Assembly (NCBI GenBank): GCA_022376465.1 | Contig: JACDTU010000028.1 | Coordinates: 124,001-188,000, forward strand | Length of the DNA: 64,000 nt | Direction of reading: 5' to 3' | DNA from: Cubamyces lactineus | Lineage: Eukaryota > Basidiomycota > Agaricomycetes > Polyporales > Polyporaceae | Shown: positions 11,451 to 21,900 of the stretch, one piece after another | Layout: every line of letters begins with the position of its first letter | Numbering within the stretch: position 1 is the first letter of the stretch | Made by a program: the position numbers and the translations under genes | The notes under the pieces: generated by a model | Databases searched by the model: none | The model's input: the letters and a program-made list of their open reading frames with translations, nothing else | What the model was told of the DNA's origin: nothing

Positions 11451-12240
11451 ATCGTGAAGCAAGAGGCCTAGGCAAGTGATGGAAATGGCCGCTTACAGTG
11501 GTTCGAGTTGACGAGGATGAGAGGAGTTGTTTCGAGTCGGTACATATCCTGCTGTTGATTTGTCTACGTAGAAGGGATATGACAGAGCTATTGACTCGAA
11601 ACGACCTTAGCGGTTAGATTCCCCAGACGGCTAGGTTCGTGGGCTTTGTTCGCATGGCGAACAATATACTGCAAGAATTGAGAGCACAAAGGTCTTTCTC
11701 AAGCTGAAATCACACGCGCCTCAGCTTGATATGGTACGCTTCCGTCCTAAATCGATTGCTATCACGTTAGGACATCCCTAGGCTTTACTTTTGGAACATC
11801 TCAGCATGGAAAGGTAAGATTACCTCCTGGAAGGGCGCTACAACATATATCGCACGTTCTGAAGAAAGCCTGGCATGCGTCATGCGCTAGCTGTGCGGCA
11901 ATGTTCATCTGGTAACTCGGCGCTGCTGAACATTCTATGCGTCCAGTGAATATTGCTGACGGAACCTAAGTAGCCACAATGACACGCCTCAGCGAAGCGC
12001 ACATATATGCTCTCCGTGCTTTTCTTCAGGCGTCTCTATGCCCGCAGTATATCCGCTATGACAGCATCAAGGCAAGGGTTGAGGCGCCAGTATCGCCGTA
12101 TGGTGGCACCGGTACTTCGCCTTCACGACCCTTAGCGGGCAATATTCCCCAGTGGTCGCTTCATTCCGAGTGTTTTGGCCTGATGACAAAAACCAGTACG
12201 AACAGGTGATAGAGTTGCGATGCCGCGAAGCGCCACATTC
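11451..12240. other. Intergenic up to the LINE insertion point
   Basis: The 3' flank of copy D and unassigned sequence. No gene is recognised; the last 16 bp belong to the duplicated target of the LINE. Confidence 0.4.
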
Positions 12241-12256
12241 AATATCCGCGTTCGTT
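12241..12256 (+). repeat. LINE target-site duplication, left copy
   Basis: The 16-mer AATATCCGCGTTCGTT here is repeated exactly at 15348-15363, directly after the poly(A) tract. This is the hallmark of target-primed reverse transcription. Confidence 0.93.
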
Positions 12257-15134
12257 GAAATTTGGAATACCGGACAGCTTCATTACGGTTGTGAAATCAC
12301 TGTACGGACAGGCTGAGACATCAGTATTAATCAACGGCGTTCTGAGCACACCATATCGTGTCACGAGAGGAGTACGTCAAGGTGACCCTCTATCCTGCCT
12401 TCTCTTCAATCTGGCCATCGAACCATTGTCAGCAATGATCCGGAATTCTGGGATTCAAGGAATTAATATACCAAATTCAGCAGAAGCACTAAAGGCTACT
12501 CTGTTTGCAGACGACACGACGTCGTTCCTATCAGCCGATGACGATTTTGCGGAATTACAGACTGTCCTCGACACCTGGTGTGGTGCCGCAAAAGCGAGAT
12601 TCAACATTAAGAAAACCGAGATCATCCCTATTGGAACTCCGGAATATCGAGCGCAAATGTGCAACACATACCAAGCAACTGGCGCGTGGGGCAACTACCC
12701 GAAGTCAGCCCGTATGGCAGCGGACGGCGAACCGGTCCGAATTCTAGGTGCATGGATGGGCAACGGGCTGAATGAGTGCGAGATCTGGTCGCCTAAAATC
12801 GAGGCGATCAGTAGTATGCTTGAGAAATGGACCTGCTCTAGACCCACCTTAGAGGGGAAACGACATGTTGTTCAAATGTTTGCGGGTGGAATGTCGCAGT
12901 TCCTAACAGCAGTTCAGAGGATGCCGAAGGCGGTGATCACTCGTCTGACGGCCGTGATCCGCGGATACCTGTGGAACGAGAGGCACACTCCGCCTGTACG
13001 GATGGAACAGATGTACCTACCGGTCAGCCAAGGCGGCTTTGGGATACTAGACCTGGAAGCTAGAAACGACGCGATCGACATTATGTGGTTGAAGTCATAC
13101 CTTAACTTCGCGGAAAGACCGCTCTGGGCGTTGCTTGCGGATGACCTGATCGCACGGACAGTTGCTTCGAAGTGTGTCCCAACGGACAAAGCCCTGCGAA
13201 TCAATACTTTCCTCCAACACTGGAGACCATCCTGTAATCGCCTACCGCATGAGCTGAAGAGCATTCTCAAGGTTGCAAAGAAGTATGGCCTACGCCTGGA
13301 AGGACGTGCGTTCTCAAGACAAATCCTGAGAAACATGCCCATGTGGGACCACGCAGTAGCGGACAAAGCTAAAGTCCGGAAGCTTGGCAGCCAGTCGAGA
13401 GCCACGACGTGCCTTAAAAGCGTCCATAAGCTCATAACGGTGGGCGATTTCGAACACTTTGCGGCAGAACGCGATGACCCAGCTCATAATAAAAACTCAC
13501 AATGCACATGCGACCGTTGTACCTCGCTGAGGCTGGAGGATGGATGTGTCGAACCTGACACATGCTATCGGAGAGCGGAAGAGTTCCTGAACACGCTGCC
13601 GCAGAAATGGGACCCACGTGGCGAGCACCCGGAGGACCACGAAAACATCCCCACCAAGGAAGCGGAAGACCTGTACGAACAAGTTGAAGGACGAATTGAA
13701 ATCTTCGACCGACGCGTAACAACGCACGGTACGATCGGTGATGCTCTCCGACTGTTCACTGGACCTGAAGACGTCTGTAATAGACTGCCAGAAATGAACA
13801 CAGTACTCACTAGAGAGATAACGACAGCCGCCACGGACGGCTCGTGCCTCAACAACGGAGAGCGAAACGCAAGGGCAGGTGCCGGAGTTTTCCACAGCCC
13901 TAACCACCCGAAGAACCTGAGCGTCAGGCTACCGAATGAGTTAGACCAATCCAACCAATCAGGTGAAATCGTCGCGGCTCTCCTAGCGACGCAAACAGCG
14001 GATGAGGAGCGGCATGTCCTACAAATCACTGACTCCAAAACAACGATGGAGTCCGTAACGATCCGACGTCGACAGTATGAGGATGAAGGCTTTATCAAAC
14101 AGAGTAATGGAGAACTTACGAAAGCACTCATTGGGGCCCTCTTGAAAAGGCCGACCCTAACAGCCTTCACCTGGGTTAGAGGCCACAACGGCCATCCCGG
14201 AAATGAGGCCGCAGACCAGCTAGCGGGCCAGGCAGCAGCCAGAGAGGTTGAAGATCTCCTGAGCCTCGATGTCGACGACGCGCTGCGGCTAACGGGAGCG
14301 AAGTTAAGCGCAATGACGCAGGAACTAGCATATAAGGCAATACGCACAATCCGGGCAAAAAAAGCCGAAGCCCGAACGAGCACCGCGCAGCGAGTTGCAC
14401 AAATCCTGAGCGACATTGACGACAACTTCAAGGTCCAGCTCTTTGAAGGGGCACTATGGCGATCACTCAAAAAGCCTGTGGTATCGAGAGAGGCACGACA
14501 ATGGATCTGGATGGTGATCCATGACGGGTACATGCTCGGAGACCGATGGCTCCGGCCGAACATGTCTGACGAACTCAAAGCACGGGCGGTCTGCAGTACG
14601 TGTGGACAGACGGAAACAATGCAACATATACTATTCTGCTGCAATGCGTGTGGACGGGAGACTATATGGGCCCTACTACGAGAAACTTGGGAAGCAACTG
14701 GCCTTACGGGGTATGATCCGGATTGGGGAAATATAATGGGCGCAGCATGCGCCGTGATCAGGCCAAACGGACCGGACTCCAAGCGAAGTACTGCGGCCGA
14801 GGATAGATGGGCAATACTCGCAATTGAGTCAGCTCACTTAATCTGGAAATTGCGATGCGAGAGGGTGATTACAAATAATGGCGATGAGTTTGCGGAGCGA
14901 CAAGTTACCAATAGATGGTACTCAGCACTCAATAGAAGGCTTGACCTTGAACGGAAGGTAGTAGCACTGTCCCTCGGGAAGAAGAGAGCAAAACTACAGA
15001 CTAAACTTGATGCAGTTTGGCGTCCGCTCATCGAGGACCTACCGGACCAATCGACAGATTGGGTTACTGACAGCGGGGTTTTAGTGGGTATTAAGCGAGG
15101 TAGTAGACGGGAGCTGGCGACAGATCCTGGATGA
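12255..15134 (+). CDS. LINE ORF2 fragment: reverse transcriptase C-part, RNase H, CCHC-like end
   Basis: Open frame of about 959 codons with no authentic start: its first codon is TTG, partly in the target duplication. RT motifs visible are GVRQGDPLS and the catalytic FADDT. RNase H follows, with acidic residues in ATDGSC, SGEIVAA, ITDSKTT and NEAADQLAG, and a WVRGHNGHPGNE block. Near the end CSTCGQTETMQHILFCC is a zinc-finger-like motif (C-x2-C-x5-H-x4-C) typical of RVT-associated domains. It should not make a working element because the N-terminal endonuclease and RT fingers are gone. Confidence 0.92.
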   Translation: MKFGIPDSFITVVKSLYGQAETSVLINGVLSTPYRVTRGVRQGDPLSCLLFNLAIEPLSAMIRNSGIQGINIPNSAEALKATLFADDTTSFLSADDDFAELQTVLDTWCGAAKARFNIKKTEIIPIGTPEYRAQMCNTYQATGAWGNYPKSARMAADGEPVRILGAWMGNGLNECEIWSPKIEAISSMLEKWTCSRPTLEGKRHVVQMFAGGMSQFLTAVQRMPKAVITRLTAVIRGYLWNERHTPPVRMEQMYLPVSQGGFGILDLEARNDAIDIMWLKSYLNFAERPLWALLADDLIARTVASKCVPTDKALRINTFLQHWRPSCNRLPHELKSILKVAKKYGLRLEGRAFSRQILRNMPMWDHAVADKAKVRKLGSQSRATTCLKSVHKLITVGDFEHFAAERDDPAHNKNSQCTCDRCTSLRLEDGCVEPDTCYRRAEEFLNTLPQKWDPRGEHPEDHENIPTKEAEDLYEQVEGRIEIFDRRVTTHGTIGDALRLFTGPEDVCNRLPEMNTVLTREITTAATDGSCLNNGERNARAGAGVFHSPNHPKNLSVRLPNELDQSNQSGEIVAALLATQTADEERHVLQITDSKTTMESVTIRRRQYEDEGFIKQSNGELTKALIGALLKRPTLTAFTWVRGHNGHPGNEAADQLAGQAAAREVEDLLSLDVDDALRLTGAKLSAMTQELAYKAIRTIRAKKAEARTSTAQRVAQILSDIDDNFKVQLFEGALWRSLKKPVVSREARQWIWMVIHDGYMLGDRWLRPNMSDELKARAVCSTCGQTETMQHILFCCNACGRETIWALLRETWEATGLTGYDPDWGNIMGAACAVIRPNGPDSKRSTAAEDRWAILAIESAHLIWKLRCERVITNNGDEFAERQVTNRWYSALNRRLDLERKVVALSLGKKRAKLQTKLDAVWRPLIEDLPDQSTDWVTDSGVLVGIKRGSRRELATDPG

Positions 15135-15349
15135 CACTACCGATGAGCTTCGAGTCCCACACTCAGTGCGTAAAGGCATTCCCTCGCGGTTTTGGTTAAG
15201 AGGTCCGACCGGTTGACTGATCGGTGATACCTGGGGTTTTCTCGTTTCCCTAGGCCTCACCATAGCGCGCCCCTAGTCCACCACACGCTTGTATAGGCCC
15301 ACTGGACGAAAGGGTTCAAGATACGCTCCACCAAAAAAAAAAAAAAAAA
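12257..15349 (+). mobile_element. 5'-truncated LINE (non-LTR retrotransposon) with RNase H
   Basis: The insertion is bounded exactly. Left: the target duplication at 12241-12256. Right: a 17-nt poly(A) at 15333-15349, then the second copy at 15348-15363 (two A residues are shared). The element starts inside the reverse transcriptase, so the endonuclease and the first RT motifs were lost at insertion. The remaining frame is uninterrupted for about 960 codons, and the duplication is perfect, so the insertion is young. The RT-RNase H-zinc-finger order fits the I/Tad group of fungal LINEs. It lies between copies D and E of the secreted-protein array. Confidence 0.93.
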
Positions 15350-15363
15350 TATCCGCGTTCGTT
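15348..15363 (+). repeat. LINE target-site duplication, right copy
   Basis: Exact repeat of 12241-12256, directly following the poly(A) tail. Confidence 0.93.
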
Positions 15364-15913
15364 CTACATGGAAGCAGTACCTCAGGGTACACACAAGCTG
15401 AGGCCAGGGACTCTTGCGAATGCTCGTCTGGACTATTCGGCGGGCCTCAATAGTCGCGCAAGCGTTCTTAGGTATTGTATTTCTTTTTTCAAGACACAAC
15501 CGAACAACGAGAACTTCGAGTTATGCGATCACTAGTGCGGCGATGCCGTTTGAATCCACATTCCTAGCGCCTTGGTTGTCCCCGGCGAAGTGGGTTGGCG
15601 GCATGGAAGATCATTCCGCGCTAGTAGAAGTGCTGGGTGCCGTGGTGCCGGACAATCCCCCCATGCACGGGGAGGTTGATGGACAGGTGTCGAGTGTATG
15701 AGACTTGAGCGTCGCCTGCATGAATTTTGCGCCCAGTGGTTCGCTCGCGTCGGGCAGTGCTTCGCGACCGGCAGTAGCTCACGACCGTGCAAGTTCATTT
15801 CAGCCCATTAGGACTCTCCTTCTAGTCTGTCTCGCATGTCGTCTTCCATGAATTTGCTGGCGTGGAGCAGAATATAAGAATACTTTGGCCATATTGTCCG
15901 CGCGGTCGTCTGG
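15364..15913. other. Intergenic between LINE and copy E promoter
   Basis: No gene seen; only a short 95-codon frame without features. This was contiguous with 11451-12240 before the LINE inserted. Confidence 0.4.
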
Positions 15914-15977
15914 TATAAAGGCCAGCGGAGGACAACGCATCTCCTCATCGACAGAGCATTCGAACCTCGAGTCAGTC
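15914..15977 (+). promoter_or_regulatory. Promoter/5'-UTR cassette of copy E
   Basis: TATAAAGG at 15914 and the block CATCGACAGAGCATTCGA...CTCGAGTCAGT at 15946-15977. The block is nearly identical to that of copy F. A second block (GACAGATACTAGGCCGATAC) follows near 16020-16040. Confidence 0.7.
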
Positions 15978-16149
15978 GCATCTCAACACCTCTCTCGTGG
16001 CGCACCGTCATTGATCATGGACAGATACTAGGCCGATACAACCAAGCACCTTATTTTTGCAAGCCCAAAGTCGCTTTCAAGCATCAACGTACGGCGTTCT
16101 TGCACTGTGCCATGACCGGCTAAATGACTTACCTGCATCGCCCAGCATC

Positions 16150-16464
16150 ATGAAGGCTTTCACCACTGCGTTCCTCACTCTCTTCGCCCTCGCGGCTTCT
16201 GTCAGCGCTGGAGCCATCGAGCCCGCCGACGTCGCCAGCGCGGCGGTCAGCCCCGCCCCTGTCACCGAGACCGCGCTCACCGGTCCTAGCTCTGGCAACG
16301 AGCTCGATGTCAGCCCGTGCTTCTGGTCCGGAACCTCGCCGTTCTGTGCTGGCTCTTGCCCCGACGGGTACGTTGACTGCGGCCGCGATGGCTGCGGCGA
16401 TGGGGCCTGCTGCTGGACCGGCATCAAGGTCTACTGCTGCCGCGAGAACTCGGGTCAGTGCTAG
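16150..16464 (+). CDS. Small secreted ten-cysteine protein, copy E
   Basis: A 104-residue paralogue. The ATG at 16150 begins the conserved MKAF signal peptide; upstream in-frame codons from 16057 lie in the probable 5'-UTR, where CGCCCAG before CATC-ATG is a likely splice acceptor. The linker is longer, with a repeated Ala-Val-Ser-Pro style, and ends DVSPC. The ladder is intact. Its first motif reads GTSPFCAGSC and it has a CWTG variant shared only with copy F. The last 89 bp of homologous coding sequence (16366-16454) match copy F exactly at DNA level. Function unknown. Confidence 0.88.
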   Translation: MKAFTTAFLTLFALAASVSAGAIEPADVASAAVSPAPVTETALTGPSSGNELDVSPCFWSGTSPFCAGSCPDGYVDCGRDGCGDGACCWTGIKVYCCRENSGQC

Positions 16465-17668
16465 GCGGTGGGAGTAATCGGAGGCGTGACTGGAGAGATT
16501 TTACGTAGTGTTGAGATTGCTATGTGTTCTTGAGCGGTGGAAGAGACGAGTTGCGAATGAAGATGTATCTTGAACCTCCCCCGAGCACTTCAGCTCGTGT
16601 TCAACACTGCACGAGTGCGTCACATCCATCCTTGGCGAAGTCGCCTTTTGCATGCAGTACGAACATAATGAAGTAGTGCTACGCGATGGGGTCGTGGGCC
16701 CAACCGATACAGGAAAGGTCCAACATCGGTGTGCATCAAATTAGTGATGGTAAGTAAATTGTTTTTGCAGACCCACCTGGATGTATGCGGCTAAGTTGTC
16801 GCATAGGCAGCGGGCCCATCCAGCAAGGTTTGCACGTACGTGATGAGTCTGGGCTAGGGAGTTGTCTTCATTGTGTCCGTTGATATATTCACGATCCTGT
16901 CTGGATAATTCGTCTCTTGCCGAGCTACGTCCGCCGGGAAGTTTCCTAGTGGTCGATGACAGTACTGATCGGTGTCAAGGCCCGGGTGTGGTATGGTGGC
17001 GGCATTTGATCTTCTTTGTCCTCAACAGGCAACCATCCTCTCTTCCTCGTAGTGTATACCCTAGAAAAAGATATATGAGGATTCTCTGTGTACAGGAATA
17101 GACTTCCGAAGACTCCTCAAGGCGCGCTGTTCACGAGAAACCCGTGTGAGACTCCATGGGGCATGATCGGCACGCTCACCAGATTTCCTCTCGAGTTTGA
17201 CCGTGAGTAAGTCGAATGTCTTGGTTGTGGAGTACACATGAAACTGTTTGTTGATAAGAATAACAGCTCACATGCGATGGGCACGGCAACGTCGACCACT
17301 GTTCTTGGCAGGACATCCCACAGTAGACGATCGCAGACTATGGCGGCATGGAAGCCCGCAACGCGCTGTGTCGGCTGCATATCGCGCCCCGAGACCGTTT
17401 CCTCTACGAATGTCTCTAGAATCATGTGCCATCCATGGAGGTGTCGAGAAGACGGTGCGGAGGTCTACCTGTCTTGACAAGGAAAATGGGGTGGCTCTCC
17501 TACTAAGCACTCTCGTAATTCAGCACTCCGCCGCCACGCAATCTCAAGTTCCACTCAACTTACATCCGCTCGACCCACATGAAGCCCATAACTTCCATGC
17601 GACCGTCGTCCTCAGAGGAAATGGGGCCATGATGACCCCTAAGGCAAGACCAAACAGCCATCGCAAGG
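16465..17668. other. Intergenic between copies E and F
   Basis: Several short overlapping frames on both strands (for example 17117-17510) have no domain, signal peptide or family match. No gene is supported. Confidence 0.4.
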
Positions 17669-17732
17669 TATATAAGACCATGGACTGAGACGAATGCTCC
17701 CCATCGACAGAGCATTCGACCCTCGAGTCAGT
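17669..17732 (+). promoter_or_regulatory. Promoter/5'-UTR cassette of copy F
   Basis: TATATAAG at 17669-17676 and the block CATCGACAGAGCATTCGACC...CTCGAGTCAG at 17702-17730. The second block (GACAGATCCTACGTCGGTAC) is near 17782-17801. Confidence 0.7.
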
Positions 17733-17923
17733 TCTTCGCCTCATCCCAACACCCTCCCTACACGTCTACTCACCAATATGCGACAGATCCTACGTCGGTA
17801 CCCAAATCACGTCAGCTCTCACAAGCCTATCAAGCTTTCTGAAGTACTCACAGTATGTCCCGTCATTGACCCCCAATCGTCCAATACATGCTCATCTACA
17901 TGCGCCGGGCTCTCTAGGTCGTC

Positions 17924-18244
17924 ATGAAGGCCTTCACCGCTGCCATACTCACTGTCTTCGCGTTCGCCGCCGGCGTGAACGCTGCTGCCGTCGAGGCTGG
18001 CACAGACCTCGCCACCGCCGTCAGCCCGTACCCGGTCATCGACACCGCGCTCACCAACCCGGACGGCACCAACCTGACCTCACTCGAGGTCAGTCCGTGC
18101 TTCTGGTCCGGGACCTCGCCGTTCTGCGCTGGTTCTTGCCCGGCTGGGTACGTTGACTGCGGCCGCGATGGCTGCGGCGATGGGGCCTGCTGCTGGACCG
18201 GCATCAAGGTCTACTGCTGCCGCGAGAACTCGGGCCAGTGCTGA
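17924..18244 (+). CDS. Small secreted ten-cysteine protein, copy F
   Basis: A 106-residue paralogue and the longest of the six. The MKAF signal peptide is preceded by CTCTCTAG then GTCGTC before the ATG, consistent with a 5'-UTR intron acceptor. The linker combines features of C/D (VIDTALTNPDG) and A/B (SLEVSPC). The cysteine ladder is intact, with GTSPFCAGSC and NSGQC. The 3' half is almost identical to copy E while the 5' half is not, suggesting recent gene conversion or duplication with selection on the linker. Function unknown. Confidence 0.88.
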   Translation: MKAFTAAILTVFAFAAGVNAAAVEAGTDLATAVSPYPVIDTALTNPDGTNLTSLEVSPCFWSGTSPFCAGSCPAGYVDCGRDGCGDGACCWTGIKVYCCRENSGQC

Positions 18245-18975
18245 GTACCCAGCGCTTCGCCAATGTTCACTGTTTGATGAAGCCTTTGTTTGGAAGTCGT
18301 TGGAGTAACGAGAAACGTGTGCTGGAGTCGTTGTGTAAGAGATGTTGTATGACGCGGTAGCTCGCCGGATTTGTTGAGGCTGTATATGGTTGTCTGAATG
18401 GAATGATAGCGAGTTGTTGATATGCCCTATGTCTTTGCACTGAACGAAACCGTCAGTTGCTACGACCACTATCTAAACTTACTAGGTTAGTGGGATCGGA
18501 CGGGTTTTCACGCACCAGCCTGGGAGCAGCGGCGTTGCAGTCTAGAATGGGCGTTCGTAATCGCATAGCGGCAGAAAGAGGCACAAAATGCAGATGCAAA
18601 CAAAAGGAAACGTCGACAAGCCAGCCTGACCGTGTGCAAAATGATGAATGGTCCCAATTAATGAGTGTGTGTGAGTGTGAGAGCAGCTGAACAAGGAGGG
18701 TGTGAACGTGGCGATGCAGATGTATGTACGGTGGTGAATAATAGCTATAGATGAGGCGCAGCATACGGATATAATACGCGAACTCGAAACTCCAGGGTCT
18801 GACCGAGAGACGAGAAAGAAAGGCGATTCGATAATCGAGAGTAGTAGAGAGAGCATGTCGAGTGAGCGTGTTAACAACCAACGAGCAGACAGGATTTCCG
18901 AGCAACGAGCCATTACACTGTGTCTTCTTCCACGAAACGACGCACCGAGTCCCAGGCTTGGCGACCTAGTGGATA
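18245..18975. other. Intergenic, convergent 3' flanks
   Basis: Lies between the stop of copy F and the stop of the minus-strand kinase gene. No gene seen. A short GTGTGAGTGTGAG stretch occurs near 18666. Confidence 0.5.
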
Positions 18976-21900
18976 CTACCGCGGCGACTGGAAGATGGAC
19001 AGGACCTTTTCCGCGCCCTCCTTGTACTTCTTGAGCACCTTGTTCTTTTGCTGCTTCTCGTCTTCTCCGTGACCATGCCCATGCCCATTGCCGTTTGTCT
19101 GCACAGCAGGGCCCTTGACCGTCATATCGCCGCCAAGGATCATATTGTCGCCATTGAGCGAAGGGTCTGAGGTCTCGCTTTGCGCGCCCATAGATATCGC
19201 GCTCTCCTTCGACTTGAGCGAGTGCGACATCGCCGTTTGCGATGGAGAAGGCGTGAGCAAACCCGCGCTTGACACAGTCGACGCGGCAGACAACGTGGCC
19301 GAAGCAGACGCGGTGAGAGACTTAGTGGACCGCGACGACGGCGGGCTCTTCTGGCGCAGGAACTGCTTCGGGTGCTTGCGGAAGTTGAGCCCTGGTGTGC
19401 GTCCACGACGCTGCTTGTCCGATGGCGAAGGCGATCCCCCAACCTCGGAAGCGGTGACCTCGGAGTCCATCGACATACCCGAGAACGAGCGTGGAGTGGA
19501 TCGTCTGGGTGTACTCTTGCGGAAGACAGCGAGCTTGTAGCGATCGACGACTCCACGCGCGAACAGGGTTGTACCACGAGCACCATTACGCTCCTCGACC
19601 AGGGATCCACCAGCCTCGACGAAGTCCCAATCGTCTTCGTCTTCGCGCTCGGTGGCGCCCTCGTCCTCTGTGGGAGCGTCGGGAAGGTCGCGGTCCAATG
19701 CAGGGATACCAGACTTCTCGCGGCGGTTGCGCGCCTGCTTCCCTGGGCGGGCCTTGGGTGCTGTCTTGATATTAGCGTCTTCTGCAGTGCGCGAAGCAGC
19801 GGCAGCGGCGGTGGCCTCAGCGGACGACATCGCAGTAGCATCCCGTTCGTGGCTCGTTCTGGGGGTGGCCTCCGGCTTCGGCTCCGGGGCGGGTGCTGGT
19901 TCGGCTGGTGCCTCGGGCTCTGCAGGCAACGCGGCAGGGCGTGCCTCTGGCGTCTTCGGCTCCCCGACGTCCTCCGGAACGGTGACTTCTTCGACGACTT
20001 CCTCTTTCGCGGCAGCGCCAGAGCTGAGGTCATCAGGGAGGAGATCATCGAGGCTCGGGCCACTGATCGATTCCTCATCCTCATCCTCCTCTTCGTCCTC
20101 ACCGTCCCCGTCTTCCTCCTCGTCATCCAGGATGACTGAATGCCGACCCTTGTACGAGTACCCATCAAAGACGTCCACGGAGTCGTCCTCGGCGGGGTGC
20201 ACGGACGGACTGCGCGATTGTGACGGCGTCGCGACCGAATCCTCGCCATCGGTACGCTCGGTGTCTGTGCGCTCGGCGTCCGTGTCCGCCTCTTCGTTCT
20301 CATCATTGATTACGGGCTCCATGTCCAAGAAGGTATCGTCGAAGTTCTGGGTATCGCTGGCATTCGAAGGGTCGATCGGAGGAATATACGGGGCTGTGAA
20401 GGAAAGTTGCGTCAGGTTAGCTGCCGGGTACTATGTGCAAGACAAGGAATTACACGCACGTATGTAGCGTTTATAGTACACGTGGGACCAGTCTCTGGAT
20501 GTGCAATGTCGTGAGAACCTGACGGATTCAACGGAATAGGGAGAGCAGTTTCCTACATCATCGAGAAGTACGGGTGCTTCTTTATCCGAGGTTCTTTCAT
20601 TCTGAGTGCAGGGTTCCTTTGGAGCAGCTGCAACGGGGAAGTCATGTCAATGGGGTCGGGCATAGAATCGACTGGAGCGAGAATGACGCACTCCCCGGAT
20701 CAAGCTCTTCGTGTCCTGATCCATCGTCCTGTCCTCGGGGAACTGCAGCTCGTCCTGCAGTACCCGATAGTACATGTCCGAGTGGTTTTCGGCCCAGAAT
20801 GGCGTCTATACACCCAGGAACGATCAGTATGCGGATGAGGAATTGCGAGAACTGGGCACTCACAATTCCGGTGAGCATCTCATAGAGCATTGTACCGAAG
20901 CTCCACCAATCGACCTCATAGCTGTACGGCAGGCCCTGAATGACTTCCGGGGCAAGGTACTCCGCCGTTCCGCAAAACGTTGTGGTCGTGTCGCTCGAGC
21001 TGGGCGTCCAGCGATCGCTCACTGTGTCGCCCTTCATCCAATGTGGTGTGGCGGGCGCAGACGATGCCTCCATGAACTCGCCCCGCGAGCCCGATGGGGT
21101 CGGTGGTGCGGTGATAGCGGCCGTTCGCCGCGGGAACTCCTTTGACAAACCAAAGTCGGTCAGCACGATGTGCCCATCTGCGCCGATTAGGATGTTCTCC
21201 GGCTTGAGGTCTCGGTAGATGACACCCGCAGCGTGGAGGCCCTCAACACCTTCCACGATCTCGGCAGCATAGAACCGCGCCCGGTCGCGCCCGAGCCGTC
21301 CCCACCGCGCGAGCTGGGTCGCGAGGTCACCGCCAGGGTGGAAGTCCTATGACCATCAAGTTGCCAGGGACATCAGCATTCGCTCAGAGTCTAACACAGA
21401 AGCCGAACAGCACCAAAAATGGACTGACCATAACGAGGAACAAGTTCTCCTTGTCGTGGAAGCTCCACCATAGCTTCACCACGAACGGGTCAGAGTTCTC
21501 CGCAGCCATACGCTTGAGGACAGCTTGCTCAGTGAGCGTGTGCTGCAGCTCCTGATGTGCGAGCACGTGTCGCTTCGTGATAGCCTTGAGCGCGTATACG
21601 TCCTGCGACGGCTTGTGGCGTACGAGCAGCACCTTGCCCGCGCATCCCTTGCCTAACACACGCATCATCTCAAAGTCGTCGATGACCACTTTACGTTGCG
21701 ATTTCTTCTTCTCGCTACCCTGAGCATTCGGGTCCGTGGATTTACTCCGCTTCTTGCGCGCCGAACGACGTTCAGTGGTAGAGATCGACGAGTCGTCGCC
21801 GGTCTGTGAGGCTTGCGAAGGTGTCGTCGAATACACACGTGAAGCTCGCGCCATGGGATCCGCAGACTGCGAACGCATAATGCGAGAATGACTTGCGGGA

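Noticed and set aside
13565..14782. 405-codon open frame on the minus strand
   Set aside because: It lies antisense to the RT-RNase H frame of the LINE, has no domain of its own, and is explained by codon bias of the sense strand.
19140..20467. Long open frames on both strands over the kinase tail, up to 388 codons
   Set aside because: They mirror the low-complexity acidic and serine-rich coding sequence of the kinase C-terminal exon; no independent motif.
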